Shown here piece by piece: positions 1 to 7,224 of a DNA stretch of 29,193 nucleotides. Source of the DNA: an uncultured Ellagibacter sp. (GTDB taxonomy: Bacteria > Actinomycetota > Coriobacteriia > Coriobacteriales > Eggerthellaceae); the NCBI RefSeq assembly GCF_934636505.1, contig NZ_CAKUAL010000021.1:1-29193 (forward strand), read 5' to 3'. The translations under genes and the position numbers were made by a program. Under the pieces are notes generated by a model. The model ran no database searches. It worked only from the letters and a program-made list of their open reading frames with translations, and had not been told where the DNA came from. Numbering within the stretch: the first letter of the stretch is position 1; the number at the start of each line of letters is the position of its first letter.

Positions 1-2
1 AT

Positions 3-1937
3 CCGCATCTGTGTGCGCCGCTTACGGTGGGGCGCCTGACGCTTCGTAACCGCATGCTATCTGCGCCGATGGGCGCGACCGACATTACGGCGGAGGGTAC
101 GCCGGGGCCGCGCACCCAGGGATTCTACGAGCTGCGCGCAAAGGGCGGCGCGGCCGTCGTCACCGTGAGCGAGCTTGTGGTCCATCCCGAAACCGACGGC
201 TCGCAAATGTTGCGGCTGTCGCTGAAGACGCCTGGTCAGCTCGGCGCCTTCACCTACCTTGCCGACGCGATCAAACGTCACGGCGCGGTCGCATCCATCG
301 AGCTTTCGCATTCGGGACAGTACGCAGGCACCTACATGGTCGACAAGGAGAAGAAGGGCGATCTGTGCCAGTGGGGGCCCTCCGATGGCGTGCGCCCCGA
401 CGGCATGCCCGTGCGCGCGCTTTCGCATGAGCAGATTGCGAGTATCGTTGCAGCATATGGTGAGGCGGCTGCGCTCGCGAAGCGTGCCGGCTTCCAGATG
501 GTCATGGTGCATGCGGGGCACGGCTGGCTGATCAACCAGTTCCTCTCCCCCTACTTCAATAAGCGCGAGGACGAATACGGCGGGCCGCTTGAGAACCGCA
601 TCCGCTTCGCGCGCGAGGTGCTCGCTTCGGTGCGCAGCGCCGTTGGCCCCGGATTCCCCATTGAGCTGCGCATAAGCGGAGCCGAGCTTTTCGAGGGCGG
701 CTACGATGTGGCCGAGGGCGCCCGCATCGCCCATGCGCTCGAGGATCTGGTCGACCTCATGCATGTATCGGCAGGGTCCTACCAATTTGGCTTCTCGATC
801 ACGCACCCGTCGATGTTCCGCGACCACGGTTGCAACGTGCATCTTGCGGCGGAAATCAAGAAGCACGTGAGCATCCCTGTCGTGGCGATCGGCGGGCTTT
901 CCGACCCCGCGCAGATGGAGGAAATCATCGCGAGCGGTCAGGCCGACGCCGTCGCCATGGCGCGCGGGCTTCTGGCCGACCCCGAGCTCCCCGCGAAGGT
1001 GATGGCGAATCGCGGCGACGATGTGGTGAAATGCCTTCGCTGCTACGTGTGCATGGCCGAGCGTGCCGTGACGCAAACGCGCCGCTGCGCGGTGAACCCG
1101 CTCATCGGACGCGAATTCGAGGGGATGGACATCGCGCGCTCGCCCCGTTCGCGCAAGGTGCTCGTCGTGGGCGGCGGCATTGCTGGCATGGCCGCCGCAG
1201 CAACGGCGGCCCGTCGCGGGCACGACGTCGTCCTGTGCGAGCGTGAGGGCGAGCTCGGTGGCATCCTGCGCACTGAGGCGGCACTGCCCTTCAAGCGCGA
1301 CATGTATGGGCTGGGGCGCACCTACGCGCACCTGCTCGATCGCCTTGGGGTGGATATCCGCCTGAACACCGAGGTCGACGCGGCGTTCGCGGAGAGGATT
1401 GCGGCCGATGCGGTGATTGTCGCCGTAGGGTCGGCTCCGATTCCGATGCCGCTTCCCGTCGAAGAGGGTGCGCGCGTGCTCTCGATCGACGACCTGTACC
1501 TGGAAGGCGAGCAACCGGGGGATGAGGTTGTCGTTCTTGGCGGTGGGCTGACGGGCTGCGAATGCGCGATCAACCAGGTGCGACTTGGTAGGCGTGCGCA
1601 CATCGTCGAGATGCGCGACGGGCTTGCCATCGACGCCAATATCCGGCATAGGTCCATCTTGCTTGCGGAAGTCGAGCGCGCGGGCATTGACGTCAACCTG
1701 AACGCCCGCGGTGTGCGCGTGGAGCGTGGTGGCCTTGTCGTTGCGGACGGGGAGGGGAAGGAGCACCTTGTTCCTGGTGACACGGTGATTTGCGCCATCG
1801 GCCAGCGCTCGCGCAGCGATGTCGCGGACGCCCTGCGGGATGCGGCGCCGTTCGTGCGCATCGTCGGTGATGCAGTGCGTCCTTCCAACATCACGACTGC
1901 GGTGTACGAGGCTTACCACGCGGCGCTCGACATCTAA
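3..1937 (+). CDS. Old-yellow-enzyme family NADH:flavin oxidoreductase (BaiCD/FadH-like), 5' end outside window
   Basis: Fe-S flavoprotein of the 2,4-dienoyl-CoA reductase / trimethylamine dehydrogenase / BaiCD class. These enzymes pass electrons from NAD(P)H through FAD and a 4Fe-4S cluster to FMN and reduce an activated C=C bond in the cytoplasm. The frame is open to the left edge, and the residues before the GTG at 27 still look like the family N-terminus (..PLTVGRLTLRNR), so the true start lies upstream. Visible: an OYE barrel with the HAGHGWLINQFLSP active-site strand near residue 165; cluster cysteines C-x2-C-x2-C-x11-C (CLRCYVC..RRC); a first Rossmann motif VVGGGIAGMAAA; a second one, VVLGGGLTGCE; and a C-terminus ending at TAA. 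Length is at least 644 aa, normal for the family. Related gut actinobacteria use such enzymes on bile acids and dietary or drug enoates. The substrate cannot be read from sequence. Confidence 0.9.
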   Translation, partial: PHLCAPLTVGRLTLRNRMLSAPMGATDITAEGTPGPRTQGFYELRAKGGAAVVTVSELVVHPETDGSQMLRLSLKTPGQLGAFTYLADAIKRHGAVASIELSHSGQYAGTYMVDKEKKGDLCQWGPSDGVRPDGMPVRALSHEQIASIVAAYGEAAALAKRAGFQMVMVHAGHGWLINQFLSPYFNKREDEYGGPLENRIRFAREVLASVRSAVGPGFPIELRISGAELFEGGYDVAEGARIAHALEDLVDLMHVSAGSYQFGFSITHPSMFRDHGCNVHLAAEIKKHVSIPVVAIGGLSDPAQMEEIIASGQADAVAMARGLLADPELPAKVMANRGDDVVKCLRCYVCMAERAVTQTRRCAVNPLIGREFEGMDIARSPRSRKVLVVGGGIAGMAAAATAARRGHDVVLCEREGELGGILRTEAALPFKRDMYGLGRTYAHLLDRLGVDIRLNTEVDAAFAERIAADAVIVAVGSAPIPMPLPVEEGARVLSIDDLYLEGEQPGDEVVVLGGGLTGCECAINQVRLGRRAHIVEMRDGLAIDANIRHRSILLAEVERAGIDVNLNARGVRVERGGLVVADGEGKEHLVPGDTVICAIGQRSRSDVADALRDAAPFVRIVGDAVRPSNITTAVYEAYHAALDI

Positions 1938-2000
1938 GGCGGCGTTGGCAGTGCGGCGCTGGCCAGCTGAGGTGGCTCCTACCACGCGGCGTTCGACATC
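1914..2000. repeat. Direct repeat of the oxidoreductase gene's 3' end
   Basis: The last 21 coding bases before the stop (1914-1934) recur at 1980-2000 with one mismatch. Both copies are followed shortly by a TAA, and some similarity also extends upstream (GAGGCT/GTGGCT). This looks like a decayed tandem duplication of the gene end. Confidence 0.75.
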
Positions 2001-2016
2001 GAGCTAAAACGCCGGA

Positions 2017-2056
2017 GCTGGTCAATTTCGCCAGCTGCTGGTTAATCTCGCCACCT
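2017..2056. repeat. 20-nt tandem direct repeat
   Basis: 2017-2036 and 2037-2056 are adjacent 20-nt units that match at 17 of 20 positions (GCTGGTCAATTTCG.. / GCTGGTTAATCTCG..). They lie between the duplicated gene end and the terminator-like hairpin. Confidence 0.7.
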
Positions 2057-2063
2057 TCTCAAA

Positions 2064-2092
2064 CGCGCGGCGGCTCGCAAGGCCGCCGCGCG
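2064..2092 (+). terminator. GC-rich hairpin after the oxidoreductase gene
   Basis: An 11-bp perfect stem (2064-2074 with 2082-2092) closes a 7-nt loop (TCGCAAG). No clear U-tract follows, so it may be a weak or Rho-assisted terminator or a 3' stabilising hairpin. Confidence 0.55.
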
Positions 2093-2555
2093 CATCATTC
2101 GGCGCGCAGGGCCGCCGCCCCGCCCCTACAGTGGCTCGGGACTGCTCCGCACCCGCTGCTGCCCAGGGACGCCCCGCCCCTTCCACTTAGCCCCTCGCCG
2201 CCCCGCCCCCTCCGCTCCGCATCGTCCGTCGCGCCCCCGCTGCCGAGCCCCCGCACCTTCCGATGCGCTGCCAATGAAGAAAAATGCCCGATGTGCGTAG
2301 GCTTTGGCGTAGGGCATTTTGCAGCAGGCGCTTCGGAATCAGAAAAGCCCAGGTCACGCATATGGCAACTAATCGGCATCCGAGCTCGCTCCGCGAAGAC
2401 CTACGCACATCGAGCAATTTTTTGAATTCCTCGGTGCATAAAGGCTGAAATGGAGTAGGCGCTTCATGCCGATTGGACTCGCAACTGAAGGTTGCTAGGA
2501 ATTCGCGCTTGGTTGGGATAGAGTTTTGCCAACAGAATCGAGAGAGGAGCTTTCG
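2093..2555. other. Non-coding spacer upstream of the XRE/TipAS regulator
   Basis: 2100-2265 is a strongly C-rich stretch (repeated GCCCCGCCCC-type runs) with no convincing gene on either strand; the minus-strand open frames are compositional. 2273-2428 carries the inverted repeat listed separately. 2424-2431 (GAATTCCT) is matched in inverse at 2497-2504. No clean promoter was found; TTGCTA near 2492 with GATAGA near 2517 is a poor fit. Confidence 0.5.
2273..2428. repeat. Imperfect ~29-nt inverted repeat with ~98-nt spacer
   Basis: The minus-strand reading of 2301-2273 and the plus-strand reading of 2400-2428 share a 13-nt perfect core (CCTACGCACATCG) followed by a matching T-rich flank, about 24 of 29 positions in all. 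The left copy also forms its own hairpin: 2281-2289 AAAATGCCC pairs with 2312-2320 GGGCATTTT. It could be a MITE-like remnant, a structured RNA or a paired operator. Confidence 0.65.
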
Positions 2556-3395
2556 GTGGATTTCGCAACGAAACTGATTGAGCTGCGCAAACGCAAGGGC
2601 CTGACGCAGGAAGGGCTTGCGGCGAAGCTGTACGTGACGCGGCAGGCGGTGTCGCGTTGGGAGCGCGGCGAGGTTGTGCCGGGCATCGACATGATGAAGC
2701 TCATCGCGAACGTGCTCGACGAGCCCATTATGCATCTGCTCGATTTGCCCGAGTACTATTGCGAGAGCTGCGGCATGATTTTGACGCCGGCCGATTACGG
2801 CTCCGACGCCGACGGCTCCAAAGATGAGCATTACTGTAAATGGTGCTATGAACAGGGAAAATATACCTATGAAACCACGATGGACGCCATGATCGAGGAT
2901 TGCGCGCCGCGCTTGGCCGAAAACACAGGCATGTCTCGCGACGAAGCGGTGTCGCTTATGGGCGCGGTGCTGCCGCATTTGAAGCGCTGGAGTGCTGTTC
3001 ATGCCAACGAGATGAGGCACGGGAAAGAAGCGCGCGAGCGTTACGGCGATGCTGCGGTCGATGCCGCGAACGAAAGGCTGCTCGGCATGAGCGAGGCTGA
3101 GTGGGACGCGAAAGAAACGCTTGAACAGGCAATTATCGAGCAGCTGAAAGCGGCGGTGGCTGCCGGAAATGCAAAGGGGCCCGAGGCGGCGAAGCTCGCG
3201 CAGATGCATGCCCGATGGATTCGCATGCAATGGGGCGAAGGGACATATTCGACGGATGCGCATGTTGCGCTCGCGCAAAGCTATCTCGAAGACGAGCGGT
3301 TCGTCGATTACTACGACTCGCGGGCGGGCGAGGGTGCGACGGCGGTTTTGGTTGCGGCGATCGAGGCCGCAATCGGGGAAAGCGGGATTGATTAG
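2556..3395 (+). CDS. XRE-family regulator with zinc ribbon and TipAS-like ligand domain
   Basis: Cytoplasmic transcription regulator, 279 aa. Residues 3-60 are an XRE/Cro helix-turn-helix (LTQEGLAAKL..TRQAVSRWERG). Residues 67-140 match the putative zinc-ribbon type often found behind HTH domains: C69-x2-C72 and C94-x2-C97, with the DADGSKDEHYCKWCYEQGK signature. Residues ~165-275 resemble the TipAS antibiotic-recognition fold of TipA (MSEAEWDAKE.., ARWIRMQW, YLEDERFVDYYD). The GTG start at 2556 is chosen because GGAG at 2546-2549 sits 6 nt upstream; a TTG at 2526 is in frame but lacks a site. TipAS domains bind thiopeptides and similar amphipathic molecules, so a drug-sensing role is plausible but inferred. 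No partner gene is adjacent; the MFS exporter at 5581 is the nearest candidate target. Confidence 0.85.
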   Translation: MDFATKLIELRKRKGLTQEGLAAKLYVTRQAVSRWERGEVVPGIDMMKLIANVLDEPIMHLLDLPEYYCESCGMILTPADYGSDADGSKDEHYCKWCYEQGKYTYETTMDAMIEDCAPRLAENTGMSRDEAVSLMGAVLPHLKRWSAVHANEMRHGKEARERYGDAAVDAANERLLGMSEAEWDAKETLEQAIIEQLKAAVAAGNAKGPEAAKLAQMHARWIRMQWGEGTYSTDAHVALAQSYLEDERFVDYYDSRAGEGATAVLVAAIEAAIGESGID

Positions 3396-3734
3396 GGCTG
3401 CAGCTCCTGATTGGACATGTGGCGGTGGCAGCGGGGTCGAGGTGCGCTAACAGGACCGAAACACGTTGAATATAGGATAATAACAGGCTCGCGAATATAG
3501 CTTGAAGCCCGTTTACCCACGTCGGCAGGCATGTTCGGTCTTGGTACCGCCATGCCGCGCCCGCTGTTTGCGATTCACGCGGCCCCTCTGCGCGTCTACG
3601 GGATTTCGCGCCCCTCTGCGAAGATACCGCGAACTTCTCGCGCAGCGGCGCGGCGCTTGGATACAATGGACGGTACGGGTCTTGCCCTCTGGGCAGGAAG
3701 AAGATGAGTCGACTGGCACAAGAAGGAGCGCCGC
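3396..3734. other. Spacer between regulator and prs
   Basis: No gene is supported here. An 11-nt direct repeat GCCCCTCTGCG lies at 3582-3592 and 3610-3620. A 6-bp GGCATG/CATGCC inverted repeat occurs near 3528-3556, and a small hairpin TGCCC-TCT-GGGCA at 3683-3695. A low-GC patch near 3465-3485 (GAATATAGGATAATAAC) could hold a promoter. Confidence 0.45.
3662..3667 (+). promoter_or_regulatory. Candidate -10 element for prs-pth
   Basis: TACAAT lies 68 nt upstream of the prs start, with no recognisable -35 at 16-18 nt. The same TACAAT-type box recurs ahead of other genes in the window. Confidence 0.4.
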
Positions 3735-4706
3735 ATGGAATTCGAGAAGATGAAGAGAATCGCTGTATTTTCGGGATCTTCCAACCCGAGGCTGTCTGAC
3801 GAAATCGCTCACGAGCTGGGCATTTCCTTGGGCAATGTGAAACTTGAGAAGTTCGCGAACGGTGAAATCTACGCGCGCTATCTTGAAAGCGTGCGCGGCG
3901 CGGACGTGTTCATCGTGCAGTCCGTGTGCTCGAGCCCCAACGGCCTCGACGTCAACGACAACCTGATGGAACTGCTCATCATGATTGACGCCGCCAAGCG
4001 CGCGAGCGCCCACAGCGTGAGCGCCGTCATCACGCACTACGGCTACGCTCGCCAGGATCGCAAGGCCGCTCCGCGCGAGCCGATTACGGCGAAGCTCGTC
4101 GCCGACCTGCTCACCACCGCCGGCGCCGACAACATCATCGCGATCGACCTGCACCAGGATGCTATCCAGGGCTTCTTCGACAAGCCGGTGAACCACATGA
4201 CCGCGATGCCCATCTTTGTGGACTACTACAAGGCCATGGGCTTCGACCCCGAGGAGCTTTGCGTGGTGTCCCCCGACGTGGGCCGCGCGAAGGCCGCGAA
4301 GAAGTTCTCCACGCTGCTCGATTGCGACATCGCGATCATGCACAAGGACCGTCCCAAGCACAACCAGGCCGAGATCACGGCGCTTATCGGCAACGTCGAG
4401 GGCAAGGTCTGCATCCTGAACGACGACATGATCGACACTGCCGGCTCCCTCGTTGCCGCGGCGACCACGCTGAAGGCGAAGGGTGCGAAGAAGGTGTTCG
4501 CCTGCGCAACGCACGGCCTGTTCAGCGGCCCGGCATACGATCGCATCGAGAACAGCTGCATCGAGGAAGTTGTCGTGACCGACGCTGTCCCCGTGCCGCT
4601 CGAGCGCCAGACCGGCAAGATCAAGGTCCTCACGCTTGCCCCGCTGTTCGCTCAGACCATCAAAAACGTTTACAGCAACGGCTCGGTCGCTTCGCTGTTC
4701 GAATAG
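3735..4706 (+). CDS. prs: Ribose-phosphate pyrophosphokinase (PRPP synthase)
   Basis: Makes 5-phosphoribosyl-1-pyrophosphate from ribose 5-phosphate and ATP for purine, pyrimidine, histidine, tryptophan and NAD synthesis in the cytosol. 323 aa, the usual class I length. Visible: the N-terminal FSGSSNPRLSDEIA segment; RQDRKAAPREPITAKLVADL, which carries the ATP-binding arginines; the metal-binding DLHQDAIQGFF; PDVGRAKAAKKF of the catalytic flexible loop; and the PRPP loop DDMIDTAGS at residues 230-238. The ATG at 3735 follows AGGAG by 7 nt; an internal Met6 is also possible but has no better site. pth starts 12 bp after the stop, so the two are probably co-transcribed. The glmU gene that often precedes prs in bacteria is absent. 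Confidence 0.97.
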   Translation: MEFEKMKRIAVFSGSSNPRLSDEIAHELGISLGNVKLEKFANGEIYARYLESVRGADVFIVQSVCSSPNGLDVNDNLMELLIMIDAAKRASAHSVSAVITHYGYARQDRKAAPREPITAKLVADLLTTAGADNIIAIDLHQDAIQGFFDKPVNHMTAMPIFVDYYKAMGFDPEELCVVSPDVGRAKAAKKFSTLLDCDIAIMHKDRPKHNQAEITALIGNVEGKVCILNDDMIDTAGSLVAAATTLKAKGAKKVFACATHGLFSGPAYDRIENSCIEEVVVTDAVPVPLERQTGKIKVLTLAPLFAQTIKNVYSNGSVASLFE

Positions 4707-4718
4707 GGTACGAAATAT

Positions 4719-5276
4719 ATGTTTCTCATTGTTGGCCTGGGGAATCCCGGGGAGGAATACGAGCATACGCGCCATAACGCCGGGTTCGATACGGTCGATA
4801 AGATCGCAGCGGAAATCGGCGTGCGCTACTGGAAGAACGAGTGCGGTGCGCTGACCGGCAAAGGGGCTTACCACGACATCGACGTGGTGCTCGCAAAGCC
4901 GCAAAGCTACATGAACACATCGGGCGGTCCGGTGAAGCAGCTCATGAACGCCTACGGCGTGTCGCCCGATCACCTCGTCGTCATCCACGACGAGCTCGAT
5001 ATCGACCCGGGCACGATTCGCGTGAAGTTCGGCGGCGGGCATGCGGGCCACAACGGCCTGCGCTCGATCTGCGACAAGCTGGGCACGCGCGATTGGTTCC
5101 GCGTGCGCTGCGGCATCGGGCGCCCGCCGGGACGCATGCCGGTGGCCGACTACGTGCTGTCCCTTCCCAAGAAGGACGCGGCGGACGACTTTGCGCAGGC
5201 GACCGACTTGGGATGCGAGGCGGCGCTGTTCCTCATCGAGCACGGCCTGGAGAAGACGCAGCAGAAGTTCAACTAG
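4719..5276 (+). CDS. pth: Peptidyl-tRNA hydrolase
   Basis: Releases peptides from prematurely dissociated peptidyl-tRNA so that the tRNA can be recycled. 185 aa, full length. The catalytic set known from the E. coli enzyme is present with a 1-2 residue offset: N9 in GLGNPG, H19 in RHNAGF, N66 in SYMNTSGG, D91 in IHDELD and N112 in GGHAGHNGL. The start is the ATG at 4719; its Shine-Dalgarno is weak (AGGG about 10 nt upstream), which fits translation from the prs transcript. The terminator at 5383-5408 closes the pair. Confidence 0.97.
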   Translation: MFLIVGLGNPGEEYEHTRHNAGFDTVDKIAAEIGVRYWKNECGALTGKGAYHDIDVVLAKPQSYMNTSGGPVKQLMNAYGVSPDHLVVIHDELDIDPGTIRVKFGGGHAGHNGLRSICDKLGTRDWFRVRCGIGRPPGRMPVADYVLSLPKKDAADDFAQATDLGCEAALFLIEHGLEKTQQKFN

Positions 5277-5382
5277 CGCGTTGCGACGGCGCTGGCCCGA
5301 TAAGGTTGCCAGACATCGCCGAGCGTCTATCAGGTGCTCAAGGGGCAGAATTCCGCTAGTGCCCAAACGTTATCTCGATTGA

Positions 5383-5414
5383 CCCGATTTCCAACCTTGG
5401 GAATCGGGCCTTTT
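5383..5414 (+). terminator. Intrinsic terminator of prs-pth
   Basis: A 10-bp stem (5383-5392 with 5399-5408, one G-U pair) with a 6-nt loop AACCTT is followed by CCTTTTCTC. Confidence 0.8.
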
Positions 5415-5451
5415 CTCGCCTCTCCTCCCGCCGAGCTTCCCGCTTTGCGCT

Positions 5452-5480
5452 TTGTCCCCTTTCGGTTCGCAGGGTATAAT
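5452..5480 (+). promoter_or_regulatory. Sigma70-like promoter of the MFS gene
   Basis: -35 TTGTCC (5452-5457), 17-nt spacer, -10 TATAAT (5475-5480). This is the best-matched promoter in the window. The predicted transcript start is near 5487, giving a leader of about 95 nt. Confidence 0.75.
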
Positions 5481-5492
5481 GAGCGCTGCTTG

Positions 5493-5577
5493 CGCGTCGG
5501 GCGGGGCTCCGACGCGAAACGTTCCTACTTGAGCAGTGAGATAGGTGCGTAGCGCCCCGGAGCACAGGAAGTGGGGC
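5493..5577 (+). promoter_or_regulatory. Structured 5' leader of the MFS mRNA
   Basis: An 8-bp stem CGCGTCGG (5493-5500) / CCGACGCG (5509-5516) is followed by a 5-bp GCCCC (5554-5558) / GGGGC (5573-5577) helix. The loop of the second helix contains the AGGAAG ribosome binding site (5566-5571). This arrangement could limit translation, but it is a prediction from complementarity only. Confidence 0.45.
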
Positions 5578-5580
5578 ATC

Positions 5581-6954
5581 ATGTCGTTGTCCGAAAAAGG
5601 GCGCACTTACGCGCTCTTTGCGATTGTCGTTTTGGCGTGCGCGCTTGGGTCGCTCACGCAAACGGTGATGAATTCCATGCTCGGCGGCGTGGAAGCTGAC
5701 TTCGGTGTGAACGCGAGCGTCGGGCAGTGGCTCACGACGATCTACATGCTCGTGCTCGGCATCACCGTTCCGGCTGTGACGTTTTTGTCGCAGCGCCTTT
5801 CCCTTCGCAACGTCGTTTTCCTCGCATTGGGCTTATTCCTGGTCGGAGGCATCGTCGATGCGCTCGCCCCGACGTTTGGGGTGCTTGTTTTCGGGCGCGT
5901 GCTGCAGGCCGTCGGCGCGGGCATTACGCTTCCCGTCCTGCAGTCGATCGCGATGACGCGCTTTCCCAAAGGGCAAAACGGCACGGCGATGGGCATCGCG
6001 GGCATCGCTATGGGATTCGCCCCGAACATCGGCCCGCTTATCGGGGGCGCGCTCGTCGACTCGTGGGGGTGGCGCAGCTTCTTCTGGCTGTTCATCGCCA
6101 TCGTCGTCCTTCTGATTCTTGCGGCGTCCTTGCTGGTAGCGCGCGAAGACGCCCCGATGCGCGATGCGCGCTTCGAAGGCGTGTCCTTCCTGTATTCTGC
6201 GCTCGGCTTCGGTGGGCTTCTGCTCGCCTTCTCCAACGCGGCGAGCCTGGGCGTGCAAAGCCCGCTCGTGTGGGTGCCTGCGGCCGTGGGCATTGCGTGC
6301 CTCATGCTTTTCGTGGCGCGTCAAAAGCGAATCGAGCACCCGCTCATCAGCATGCGCATCTTCGAGTCGTCCCACTTCCGCATAAGCTTTATCGCGCAGA
6401 ATTGCCTGTTCGCGTCGTTTATGGGAATCACGCTGATCGTGCCGTTGTACGTGCAGGGGCTCTGCGGGGGCAGCGCCGTCGAAGCGGGGATCGTGTTCAT
6501 CCCCGCGACTATCCTGGCCGTGGTGGTGAACCCCCTTGCGGGCATTCTCTCCGACAAGGTGGGCGCGCGGCCGGTGGTGATTGTCGCGGCGGCGCTCCTC
6601 ACGGTGGGCGCCGTGTCCATGGCGTTCATGGATGAGAACACGCCGCTTTGGATGACGACGCTCATGCAGACGGTTCGCGGCATGGGGGTGAGCGCGCTGA
6701 TCGGGCCTTTGAACTCGTGGGGCATGAGCGGGCTTCCACGCGAGATCATGATGGACGCGAGCGCGTTCTTCGCGGCGGTTCGCCAGGCGTGCGCGTCGCT
6801 CGGCACGGCGATTATGGTGCTTGTGATCGCGTCGCTTTCTGCGACTGCGCAGTCAGGAGCGATGGGTATGTCCTTCGCCTATCAGGCGGCGTTCGGCATC
6901 TCGGCTGTGCTCGCTGCCTGCGTGCTTGTCGTGGTGATCGCGAAGGTGCGCTAG
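5581..6954 (+). CDS. MFS multidrug-type transporter (DHA2/EmrB-QacA-like)
   Basis: Proton-driven exporter of the inner membrane, 457 aa. The protein is nearly all hydrophobic helices, compatible with the 14-helix DHA2 plan. Features: an N-terminal helix with SLTQTVMNSMLGGVEADF in place of the usual LDxTIVNVALP; SVGQWLTTIYML; motif C-like GIAMGFAPNIGPLIGGALVD in helix 5, which marks antiporters; and GILSDKVGARPVVI resembling motif A in the second half. The ATG at 5581 is chosen over a GTG at 5545 because AGGAAG lies 9 nt upstream. It is preceded by a strong promoter and a folded leader. The substrate is unknown; family members export dyes, antiseptics, antibiotics or metabolites. Confidence 0.9.
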   Translation: MSLSEKGRTYALFAIVVLACALGSLTQTVMNSMLGGVEADFGVNASVGQWLTTIYMLVLGITVPAVTFLSQRLSLRNVVFLALGLFLVGGIVDALAPTFGVLVFGRVLQAVGAGITLPVLQSIAMTRFPKGQNGTAMGIAGIAMGFAPNIGPLIGGALVDSWGWRSFFWLFIAIVVLLILAASLLVAREDAPMRDARFEGVSFLYSALGFGGLLLAFSNAASLGVQSPLVWVPAAVGIACLMLFVARQKRIEHPLISMRIFESSHFRISFIAQNCLFASFMGITLIVPLYVQGLCGGSAVEAGIVFIPATILAVVVNPLAGILSDKVGARPVVIVAAALLTVGAVSMAFMDENTPLWMTTLMQTVRGMGVSALIGPLNSWGMSGLPREIMMDASAFFAAVRQACASLGTAIMVLVIASLSATAQSGAMGMSFAYQAAFGISAVLAACVLVVVIAKVR

Positions 6955-7021
6955 GCGAGCGGGGGTTCGCTGGCCTCGGCGGGCGGTCGCTGCCTCATTC
7001 CCCTCGCTAGGCGATCGCGGG
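6949..7021. repeat. Stop-codon-spanning direct repeat after the MFS gene
   Basis: The 17 bases from 6949, which include the TAG stop (CGCTAGGCGAGCGGGGG), recur at 7005-7021 with two mismatches. The first 10 bases are identical. Confidence 0.6.
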
Positions 7022-7224
7022 TCCGACGCCCGTCCTGCGTTGCCCTCCTCGCTTCTCGCCTTGCTCCGCCGGCGGCCGCATTCCCGCCCCGTGTGTCCGC
7101 TTTCCTGCGGCTTTGGACTTGCAGGGGAGGGACCTTCGCAAATTTGGGCCTTTGGGTGCTGTATATCGCAGTTCTTTTCACAGATGCTGTACGAGGAGGA
7201 ATGGCCACTGCGGAAAGGAACCTC

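Larger units (their letters stand above)
5277..5580. other. Spacer between pth and the MFS gene
   Basis: The first 100 bases hold nothing recognisable. They are followed by the pth terminator, a sigma70-like promoter and a structured 5' leader, all listed separately. Confidence 0.6.

Noticed and set aside
57..1985. Long minus-strand frame opposite the oxidoreductase
   Set aside because: Same compositional shadow; the plus strand carries a complete set of flavin and Fe-S motifs.
2095..2379. Minus-strand frames in the C-rich spacer
   Set aside because: Gly/Arg/Ser-rich translations from a biased stretch, with no ribosome site or conserved motif.
3666..3707. 13-codon upstream peptide before prs
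   Set aside because: The ATG falls in the -10 box itself and there is no ribosome site.
3513..5366. 617-codon minus-strand frame opposite prs-pth
   Set aside because: The plus-strand genes are certain, and the antisense product has no recognisable domain or ribosome site.
5479..5532. 17-codon leader peptide before the MFS gene
   Set aside because: Its ATG overlaps the TATAAT -10 box, so it would lie upstream of the predicted transcript start.
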